From Gallionellaceae bacterium (GTDB taxonomy: Bacteria > Pseudomonadota > Gammaproteobacteria > Burkholderiales > Gallionellaceae), in assembly GCA_003445795.1 (NCBI GenBank), contig DMCN01000076.1, positions 9,940-22,026 of the forward strand: DNA of 12,087 nucleotides. The letters are read 5' to 3'. The notes beneath the pieces were generated by a model that saw nothing but the letters and a program-made list of their open reading frames with translations, was not told the origin of the DNA and did not search any database. The position numbers and the translations under genes are program-made. Of the stretch, positions 6,865 to 12,087 are shown piece by piece (the first letter of the stretch is position 1; the number at the start of each line of letters is the position of its first letter).

Positions 6865-7761
6865 ATGAAACAGATCGCCCTCAAGATCGACGTCGATACC
6901 TACCGTGGTACCCGCGAAGGTGTGCCGCGTCTGGTCGAGACGCTGCAACGTCACCACGCCCAGGCGAGCTTCTATTTTTCCCTGGGGCCGGACCACACCG
7001 GCCGCGCCATCAAGCGCGTGTTCCGACCCGGCTTCATGAAAAAAGTGTCGCGCACCTCGGTGCTCGAACACTACGGCTTCAAGACGCTGATGTATGGAAC
7101 CCTGCTGCCGGGGCCGGATATCGGGCGCAATTGTGCCGATATCATGCGCTCGGTGCGCGATGCGGGTTTCGAGGTCGGTATCCATTGCTACGACCATATC
7201 CGCTGGCAGGACCATGTGGCGGAGAAGGATGCGAAGTGGACGCAGCGCGAGATGCAGCGCGCGGTGGACCGTTTCACCGAGATCTTCGGTACGGCACCCA
7301 AAGCAAACGCCGCCGCAGGCTGGCAAACCAATCGCTATGCCTTGCGCATGACCCAGAGTCTCGGATTCGAATACAGCTCCGACACGCGCGGTACACAGCC
7401 GTTCATCCCGACCTGGGATGCCGAGATCATCGCCTGTCCGCAACTGCCGACCACCCTGCCGACGCTGGACGAACTCATCGGCCGCGACGGCATCACCGTC
7501 GAGAACGTCGCGCAGCATTTGCTGGAGATGACCGAAAAGCCCAGCGCGACTGGTCATGTTTACACTTTGCACGCCGAACTGGAAGGGCAGAAGTGGATGC
7601 CCATCTTCGAAGCATTGTTGAAGGGGTGGCGCGAGCAGGGTTACGATTTGGTTTCCATGCGCCAGTATCTGCAAGGTTTCAAACCGGCCGATCTGCCATT
7701 GCATGAGGTCAAAACCGGGTCGGTCGAAGGCCGAAGTGGTACATTGGCGGTGCAGGGCTAA
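6865..7761 (+). CDS. arnD: ArnD, undecaprenyl-P-Ara4FN deformylase
   Basis: A 298-residue NodB-type polysaccharide deacetylase family enzyme, expected to remove the formyl group from undecaprenyl-phosphate-Ara4FN before flipping. It opens with IALKIDVDTYRGTREG; Asp9 and Asp11, with His107 and His111 in GIHCYDHIRW, form the expected catalytic base and metal-binding pattern. Further ArnD-like stretches are ASFYFSLGPDHTGRAIKRVF, TLLPGPDIG and AAAGWQTNRYAL; the end EGRSGTLAVQG also fits. The length fits the family (about 300). There is no signal peptide, in keeping with a cytoplasmic-face enzyme. The ATG has no obvious Shine-Dalgarno sequence and sits 18 nt after the hairpin that separates it from the dehydrogenase gene. 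It is the last visible arn gene. Confidence 0.93.
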   Translation: MKQIALKIDVDTYRGTREGVPRLVETLQRHHAQASFYFSLGPDHTGRAIKRVFRPGFMKKVSRTSVLEHYGFKTLMYGTLLPGPDIGRNCADIMRSVRDAGFEVGIHCYDHIRWQDHVAEKDAKWTQREMQRAVDRFTEIFGTAPKANAAAGWQTNRYALRMTQSLGFEYSSDTRGTQPFIPTWDAEIIACPQLPTTLPTLDELIGRDGITVENVAQHLLEMTEKPSATGHVYTLHAELEGQKWMPIFEALLKGWREQGYDLVSMRQYLQGFKPADLPLHEVKTGSVEGRSGTLAVQG

Positions 7762-7818
7762 AGCTTACTGCCGTTCTGCCGAAATATCCTTCGCGGACGC
7801 TTATTCGAGGGGGAAGGT

Positions 7819-8670
7819 ATGCAACGACCGGAATTGAAGGGACTGGATCATTGGGTGGCATTCCTGACCCAAGCGGATATCCCCGTGCTGAAACAGACCG
7901 CCCGCGACCTCGCCGTGCTGCACGAGGACCAGAACAAGCTCAGTGCCCGTAGCGTCGCCAGCGTTATCGCGGTCGATCCGATGATGACAGTCAAACTTCT
8001 GCGTTACCTGCAACAGAACAAGCACCGCAGCCAGACCAGCGAAGTCGCCCTGGTCGAACAGGCGCTCATCATGATGGGCGTCGGAGCCTTCTACAACAAG
8101 ATACCCGCCGCTCCAACTGTGCAGGACATGCTGACCGGGCAGATGGACGCACTCGTCCAGTTGCTGCACGTCATCCATCGTTCGCACCGCGCTTCCGAAT
8201 ATGCCTATGACTGGGCAGTACGCATGAGCGACCTGCACTATGAAGAAGTGCGCATTGCCGCCTTGCTACGCGACCTGGCCGAGATGCTGATGTGGTGTTT
8301 TGCGCCGCAGGAGATGCTTGGCATCCGTGTTATCCAGCAGCAGGACAAGACTTTGCGCAGCCGTGCCGTGCAGGAACAGGTGCTGGGGTTTGCCCTGATA
8401 GATCTGCAAAAGGCGTTGGTGCAAAAATGGGAGCTGCCGGAGTTGTTGTTGATGCTGATGGATGAAGCCAGCAGCACGAAACCGAAAGTGCGTAATGTTG
8501 CTTTGGCGGTCAATCTGGCGCGCCATTCCGCCAACGGCTGGGACGATGCAGCACTGCCGGACGACTACAAAGACATCGGTGCGTTATTGCGCATTCCGGC
8601 CGAACAGGTGATGTTGCTGCTCGGCGTCGAGGCCGGGAATATTTGCGATCTGAGCAAGCCTCACGGGTGA
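7819..8670 (+). CDS. HDOD domain regulatory protein
   Basis: A 283-residue single-domain HDOD protein, related to HD hydrolases but usually without the catalytic HD metal site; such proteins act in signalling and regulation. Seen: an N-terminal helical region with ADIPVLKQTARDLAVL, SARSVASVIAVDPMMTVKLLRYL (typical of HDOD helices) and VALVEQALIMMGVGAFYNKI. The central HVIHRSHRASEYAYDWA corresponds to the helix following the core, and the C-terminal part is helical. There is no GGDEF, EAL or receiver domain. GGGGGAAGG just before the ATG at 7819 is a good ribosome site. It follows arnD by 57 nt on the same strand, so it may be cotranscribed, but nothing links it functionally to lipid A. Its last 10 bases overlap the convergent miaA gene. 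The specific role is unknown. Confidence 0.85.
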   Translation: MQRPELKGLDHWVAFLTQADIPVLKQTARDLAVLHEDQNKLSARSVASVIAVDPMMTVKLLRYLQQNKHRSQTSEVALVEQALIMMGVGAFYNKIPAAPTVQDMLTGQMDALVQLLHVIHRSHRASEYAYDWAVRMSDLHYEEVRIAALLRDLAEMLMWCFAPQEMLGIRVIQQQDKTLRSRAVQEQVLGFALIDLQKALVQKWELPELLLMLMDEASSTKPKVRNVALAVNLARHSANGWDDAALPDDYKDIGALLRIPAEQVMLLLGVEAGNICDLSKPHG

Positions 8671-9602
8671 GTGCGCAACTCCGTCTCGATCAACTTCTTC
8701 ACCTGTAGGCCGTAGTCTGCCGACAGGCAATCTACCCCGATATTTTCCGTGCTGCGCAACCAGGTGAGCTGGCGTTTCGCCAGCTGCCGCGTGGCGGCGA
8801 TGCCTTTCTCCGATAGCCCGGCTGCGTCGATCTCGCCTTCCATGTCCTCCCACGCCTGCCGATAGCCGACGCAGCGCATCGAAGTCATCTCGCGGTGCAG
8901 CGGGTATTTTTTGCGCAAGCCGCGCAACTCATCCACCAATCCCTGCTTCAGCATTTGCTCGAAACGCACCGCGATGCGCTCGTGCAGCACGGCGCGGTCG
9001 GAGGGGATCAATGCGATGGGCAGGATGCGGTAGGGCAGCGGGTCCTGTTCCTGTTGTTTGATGTGCTCCGACATCGGCTGTCCGGTGAGCAGATAGATTT
9101 CCATCGCGCGCTGGATGCGCTGGGTGTCGGTGGAGTGCAGACGCGCGGCGGTCTCGGCGTCTACCTTGGCGAGTTCGGCATGCAGATGCTCGATGCCGTG
9201 TTGCGCGATCTCGGCATCCAGTTCCGCGCGCACCTCCGCATCCGCCTGCGGCAGCGGGCTCAGGCCTTCGCGTAGTGCCTTGAAGTACAGCATAGTGCCG
9301 CCGACCAGCAGCGGAATCTTGCCGCGCGCGGTGATGTCCGCCATCAGTCGCAACGCATCATGGCGAAAGGCGGCAGCGGAATATGCTTCGGTGGGACTAA
9401 TGAGGTCAATGAGGTGATGCGGCGCGCGGGCGAGGGTGGCGGCATCCGGCTTGGCCGTGCCGATGTTCATATCGCGGAACACCAGCGCCGAATCCACGCT
9501 GATTAGCTCAACCGGCATGGTCTGCGCAAGTTCCACTGCCACGCCCGTCTTGCCGCTGGCGGTGGGGCCCATCAGGAAGATCGCGGGCGGGCGGGTACTC
9601 AT
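8661..9602 (-). CDS. miaA: tRNA dimethylallyltransferase MiaA
   Basis: A 313-residue enzyme that adds a dimethylallyl group to N6 of A37 in tRNAs reading UNN codons, the first step to ms2i6A. Seen: the P-loop GPTASGKT at residues 12-19, SVDSALVFRDMNIGTAKP, APHHLIDLISP, LLVGGTMLYFKAL, the RIQRAMEIYLLTGQPMS region, MRCVGYRQAW, and QLAKRQLTWLRS near the C-terminus. All are standard MiaA motifs and the length is normal. I chose ATG 9602 because the protein then begins MSTRPPAIFLMGPTASGKT as in homologues. A GTG at 9662 is in frame but would overlap aroG and add 20 unmatched residues. No clear Shine-Dalgarno sequence precedes 9602. It lies 22 nt after aroG and is probably cotranscribed with it. 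Its stop is inside the convergent HDOD gene. Confidence 0.96.
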   Translation of the reverse strand: MSTRPPAIFLMGPTASGKTGVAVELAQTMPVELISVDSALVFRDMNIGTAKPDAATLARAPHHLIDLISPTEAYSAAAFRHDALRLMADITARGKIPLLVGGTMLYFKALREGLSPLPQADAEVRAELDAEIAQHGIEHLHAELAKVDAETAARLHSTDTQRIQRAMEIYLLTGQPMSEHIKQQEQDPLPYRILPIALIPSDRAVLHERIAVRFEQMLKQGLVDELRGLRKKYPLHREMTSMRCVGYRQAWEDMEGEIDAAGLSEKGIAATRQLAKRQLTWLRSTENIGVDCLSADYGLQVKKLIETELRTHP

Positions 9603-9624
9603 CGCAGACAGCAGCGACTGACGG

Positions 9625-10692
9625 TCAACGAGCTTCCAGTTTGAGCCGACGCTGGCGGACACCTTCGGCGAGCATTTCCAGCACGCGCACAGTGTCGTCC
9701 CAGCCTATGCAGGCATCGGTGATAGAGACGCCCTTCTTCAGCGGCGTGCCGGGCACCAGGTCTTGACGGCCTTCATTGATATTGGATTCGATCATCACGC
9801 CGAAGATGCGCTCTTCGCCGCTCGCCAGTTGGGCGGCGCAATCCTGCGCCACTTCGACCTGGCGCTTGAATTCCTTGCGGCTGTTGGCATGCGAGAAATC
9901 GACCATCACACGCGCGGACAGACCGGCATTGGCCAGTTCCTTACCGGCAGCATCGACGGAAGCAGCATCGTAGTTGGGCTGCTTGCCACCGCGCAGGATG
10001 ACGTGACAATCCTCGTTGCCGTTGGTGGAGAAGATCGCCGTATGGCCGGCCTTGGTAACCGACAGAAAATGGTGCGGGCTGGCGGCGGCCTTGATCGCAT
10101 CCACCGCGATGCGCAAGTTGCCATCGGTGCCGTTCTTGAAACCGATGGGGCAGGAGATGCCCGATGCCAGTTCGCGGTGCACCTGCGATTCGGTGGTGCG
10201 CGCACCGATGGCCCCCCAGGAGATCAGGTCTGCCGTGTACTGCGGCGTGACCACATCCAGAAACTCGGTGGCACAGGGCAGTCCCTGTTCGTTGAGTTCC
10301 CACAGCAGCTTGCGCGCGCGGTGCAGGCCTTCGTTGATCTTGAAACTGCCGTCCAGATGCGGGTCGTTGATCAGCCCTTTCCAGCCCACTGTGGTGCGCG
10401 GTTTCTCGAAATAGACTCGCATCACGATCAGCAGGTCGGCATTGTGCCGCTTGGCCTCGACTTTCAGCTTTGCGGCATATTCCATCGCCGAGTCTGCATC
10501 GTGGATAGAACACGGCCCGATCACCACCAGCAATCGGTCGTCCGCGCCATGCAGGATGCGATGGATCGCGGTGCGCGCGGTAAAAGTGGTCTCGGCAGCC
10601 GCATCGCTGACCGGGAATTCGCGCAGAAGATGGCTGGGGGGGGAGAGTTCTTTGATTTCTTTGATGCGGACGTCGTCGACGATGTGTTTCAT
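9625..10692 (-). CDS. aroG: 3-deoxy-7-phosphoheptulonate (DAHP) synthase, Phe-sensitive type
   Basis: A 355-residue class I alpha DAHP synthase that condenses phosphoenolpyruvate and erythrose-4-phosphate, the entry to the shikimate pathway. It aligns with E. coli AroG without offset: metal ligands Cys61 (VIGPCSIHD), His268 (DFSHANS), Glu302 (GVMIES) and Asp326 (SITDACIGW), substrate Arg92 and KPRTTVGWKGL. Residues implicated in Phe feedback (Asp6, Asp7, Ile10, Asp146, Pro150, Ser180, Ser211) are all kept; Ser211 in FLSVTK differs from AroF-type enzymes. Phe inhibition is therefore likely, though untested. I chose ATG 10692 by this alignment; upstream in-frame sequence to 10854 is not homologous. 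No strong Shine-Dalgarno sequence is visible. Codons 17-19 contain a run of eight C. The gene lies between mutL and miaA. Confidence 0.96.
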   Translation of the reverse strand: MKHIVDDVRIKEIKELSPPSHLLREFPVSDAAAETTFTARTAIHRILHGADDRLLVVIGPCSIHDADSAMEYAAKLKVEAKRHNADLLIVMRVYFEKPRTTVGWKGLINDPHLDGSFKINEGLHRARKLLWELNEQGLPCATEFLDVVTPQYTADLISWGAIGARTTESQVHRELASGISCPIGFKNGTDGNLRIAVDAIKAAASPHHFLSVTKAGHTAIFSTNGNEDCHVILRGGKQPNYDAASVDAAGKELANAGLSARVMVDFSHANSRKEFKRQVEVAQDCAAQLASGEERIFGVMIESNINEGRQDLVPGTPLKKGVSITDACIGWDDTVRVLEMLAEGVRQRRLKLEAR

Positions 10693-10928
10693 GATGATGG
10701 ATCGGATCTGTAAATTGTTGAGTGGAAAACTGGGCCAAATGGAAACCGGCAAGTTGCGTATTGTGCCTGTTCTGACGGGGTGAGGGCCAGTGATTTTGCC
10801 GTTTGAACATCGTCTTTCGCTGTTTGCGGCTGAATGGCCGCCGATTGGCTTCAAACCGGCAGCTCAGGATAATTCCATATCCCGCATCTCATGCACCAGC
10901 AACACTGCCACCACACTGATAGTGGCAA
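10693..10928. other. mutL-aroG intergenic region with two hairpins
   Basis: This 236-bp gap has no credible gene. It contains TGCCAC (10906-10911) pairing with GTGGCA (10922-10927) just after the mutL stop, and GCGGC (10826-10830) with GCCGC (10837-10841). Either could help end mutL transcription, but neither is followed by a clear T-run in the mutL direction. The aroG promoter should lie here; I found no convincing -35/-10 pair. Confidence 0.4.
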
Positions 10929-12087
10929 CTATTTTCCGCGCATAAACATCGCATCCAATTCCGCCAGCGTCACCTGGAACCAGGTCGGTCGCCCATGGTT
11001 GCATTGGTCAGCGCGTTCGGTCTGTTCCATCTCGCGAAGGATGGCGTTCATCTCGGGGATGCTGAGTTGCTGGTTGGCGCGCACGGCGGAATGGCAGGCG
11101 AGGGTGGCGAGCAGTTCGTTGCGGCGTTCGGTGAGGGCGCGGCTGGCGCCGAAGTCGCGCAGTTCGTGCAGCACTTCGCGCGCGGCGGTTTCGGCGTGCG
11201 ACTGCTTGAGCATGGCAGGCATGGCGCGTACCGCCAACGTGTTGGTGGAGATGGGGGCGATATCGAAGCCCAGTTGTTTTAGCGCTTCCTGTTCTTCTTC
11301 GGCGGTGGCGATGTCGAGCGCTTCGGCGGCGAAGGTGACGGGGATGAGCAGCGGCTGGGTCGGCATCTGCTGCGCGTCGAAGGCGTTCTTCAATCGTTCA
11401 TAGACGATGCGCTCGTGAGCGGCGTGCATGTCCACCACGATCAAGCCTTGCTGGTTCTGGGCGAGGATGTAGATGCCTGAGAGTTGGCCCAACGCAAAGC
11501 CCAGCGGGTGGGCATCCTGTTGAGGTGCGGCGGCCTCCTGTTCGCGTACGACGGCGGATTCTTCCCACAGTTTGTAGGCAGCTTGGGGTTGGGCAGCAGT
11601 GAACGGGATGTTTTGTTGGGTACTCGTGTAGGAGCTAGTTTGCTGGCGAATGCCATTCGCGGCTGTGACTGCTGCTTCAGGAGTTGTGCCGGATTGAGCT
11701 TCTGCCATTGTCGTGCTCAGCGCATCCTGCAAGGCATGGAACACGAACTGGTGGATGCCCTGGCTTTCGCGGAAGCGGACTTCACTTTTCGCAGGGTGCA
11801 CATTGACGTCCACCTGTTCCGGCGGCATGTCGAGGAACAGGACAAAAGCGGGATGCCGCTGGTGGTGCAGGATGTCTTGGTAGGCCTGGCGCACGGCGTG
11901 CATCAGCACCTTGTCGCGTACGAAGCGGCCGTTGACGAAAAAGTATTGTTCGTCGCGTGTGGAGCGCGAATAGGCGGGCAGGGCGGCGATGCCGTAGAGG
12001 TGCAATGCACCGATCTGGCGCTCGGCGATGACGGCGTGTTGGCCGAATTCGGAGCCGAGGATGGCGGTGATGCGCTGCGGCAGGTCG
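10929..12087 (-). CDS. mutL: DNA mismatch repair protein MutL, C-terminal part (5' end outside window)
   Basis: The frame runs off the window end (first full codon at 12086, reading DLPQRITAILG), so the GHKL ATPase motifs are not visible; the TTG at 12005 is internal. Seen in order: the end of the transducer domain with FVNGRFVRDK and VDVNVHPAKSEVRF (about 11778-11819), a variable Gln/Ala-rich linker (about 11530-11720), then the dimerisation domain beginning LGFALGQLSGIYILAQ. The endonuclease motif DMHAAHERIVYE (11397-11432) fits the DQHA(X2)E(X4)E pattern. ACHSAVRA (about 11076-11099) and CNHGRPT (10983-11003) complete the metal site. MutL coordinates mismatch repair between MutS and downstream nicking or unwinding; these motifs suggest it nicks DNA itself, unlike E. 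coli MutL. It reads towards aroG and miaA. Confidence 0.95.
   Translation of the reverse strand, partial: DLPQRITAILGSEFGQHAVIAERQIGALHLYGIAALPAYSRSTRDEQYFFVNGRFVRDKVLMHAVRQAYQDILHHQRHPAFVLFLDMPPEQVDVNVHPAKSEVRFRESQGIHQFVFHALQDALSTTMAEAQSGTTPEAAVTAANGIRQQTSSYTSTQQNIPFTAAQPQAAYKLWEESAVVREQEAAAPQQDAHPLGFALGQLSGIYILAQNQQGLIVVDMHAAHERIVYERLKNAFDAQQMPTQPLLIPVTFAAEALDIATAEEEQEALKQLGFDIAPISTNTLAVRAMPAMLKQSHAETAAREVLHELRDFGASRALTERRNELLATLACHSAVRANQQLSIPEMNAILREMEQTERADQCNHGRPTWFQVTLAELDAMFMRGK
11627..11661. repeat. REP-like palindromic element inside the mutL linker
   Basis: TGTAGGAGC is followed by an imperfect stem (GCTAG-tttg-CTGGC, about 11634-11647) and by the perfect stem GCGAAT-gcc-ATTCGC (11646-11660). 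The GTAGGAGC head followed by a GC-rich palindrome is the form of REP elements of pseudomonads and several other proteobacteria. It has no stop in the mutL frame and encodes part of the variable linker. Only one copy is in the window, so its repeat status is inferred from resemblance. Confidence 0.45.

Noticed and set aside
6823..7704. Long open frame on the - strand opposite arnD
   Set aside because: It is antisense to ArnD, whose motifs are clear; it has no ribosome site or family signature.
7720..7760. Small GC-rich dyad (TCGG...CCGA) at the end of arnD
   Set aside because: Only a 4-bp stem, inside sequence that encodes the conserved ArnD C-terminus; it is not a terminator.
9763..10713. 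Long open frame on the + strand opposite aroG (316 codons)
   Set aside because: It lies fully antisense to a DAHP synthase with every catalytic residue in place. The translation shows no recognisable family and is explained by GC-rich codon bias.
10709..10726. Possible TyrR box (TGTAAA half-site) upstream of aroG
   Set aside because: The second half-site AGTGGA matches TTTACA at only two of six positions, so the dyad is not supported.
10693..10854. N-terminal extension of aroG to 10854
   Set aside because: The extra residues match nothing in AroG, while MKHIVDDVRIKEIKEL from 10692 aligns without gaps to the known N-terminus.

Overview
The window is compact, GC-rich chromosomal DNA from a Gram-negative bacterium. 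Gene content and protein character (lipid A Ara4N genes, a soluble CZB chemoreceptor, an HDOD protein, a MutL carrying endonuclease motifs) suggest a betaproteobacterium, possibly in the Gallionellaceae/Nitrosomonadales neighbourhood. The taxonomic placement is inference only.

Positions 1-7761 hold a nearly complete 4-amino-4-deoxy-L-arabinose (Ara4N) lipid A modification pathway in a non-enterobacterial order. The first block (+) is the 3' part of an ArnT-like glycosyltransferase, one SMR/ArnE-ArnF-like flippase subunit and an ArnB-like aminotransferase, with start and stop codons overlapping or nearly touching. A soluble methyl-accepting chemotaxis protein with a C-terminal zinc-binding CZB domain (2426-3580, -) interrupts the locus. 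The second block (+) is arnC, a stand-alone ArnA formyltransferase, a stand-alone ArnA UDP-glucuronate decarboxylase/dehydrogenase, and arnD. The expected route is UDP-GlcA -> UDP-Ara4-ketose (ArnA dehydrogenase) -> UDP-Ara4N (ArnB) -> UDP-Ara4FN (ArnA formyltransferase) -> undecaprenyl-P-Ara4FN (ArnC) -> undecaprenyl-P-Ara4N (ArnD) -> flipping (SMR protein) -> transfer to lipid A (ArnT). Only a UDP-glucose dehydrogenase and the N-terminal half of ArnT are not seen. In E. coli the two ArnA activities are fused; here they are separate genes in different reading frames with every catalytic residue I could place conserved.

Positions 7819-8670 (+) encode a one-domain HDOD regulatory protein, whose 3' end overlaps the convergent miaA gene by 10 bp.

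Positions 8661-12087 (-) read in the order mutL (3' part only) -> aroG (Phe-type DAHP synthase) -> miaA. The mutL-miaA neighbourhood is widespread in proteobacteria; aroG lying between them is less usual. The MutL C-terminal domain carries the endonuclease motifs that E. coli MutL lacks. Its variable linker contains a REP-like palindromic sequence read through in frame.

No tRNA, rRNA, CRISPR array, insertion sequence or prophage gene was seen. The most notable non-coding signals are a strong hairpin between arnA-dehydrogenase and arnD, an apparently near-leaderless arnC start, and the REP-like palindrome in mutL. Most of the window is an ordinary, well-explained gene set, and I did not find a clearly new biological system.
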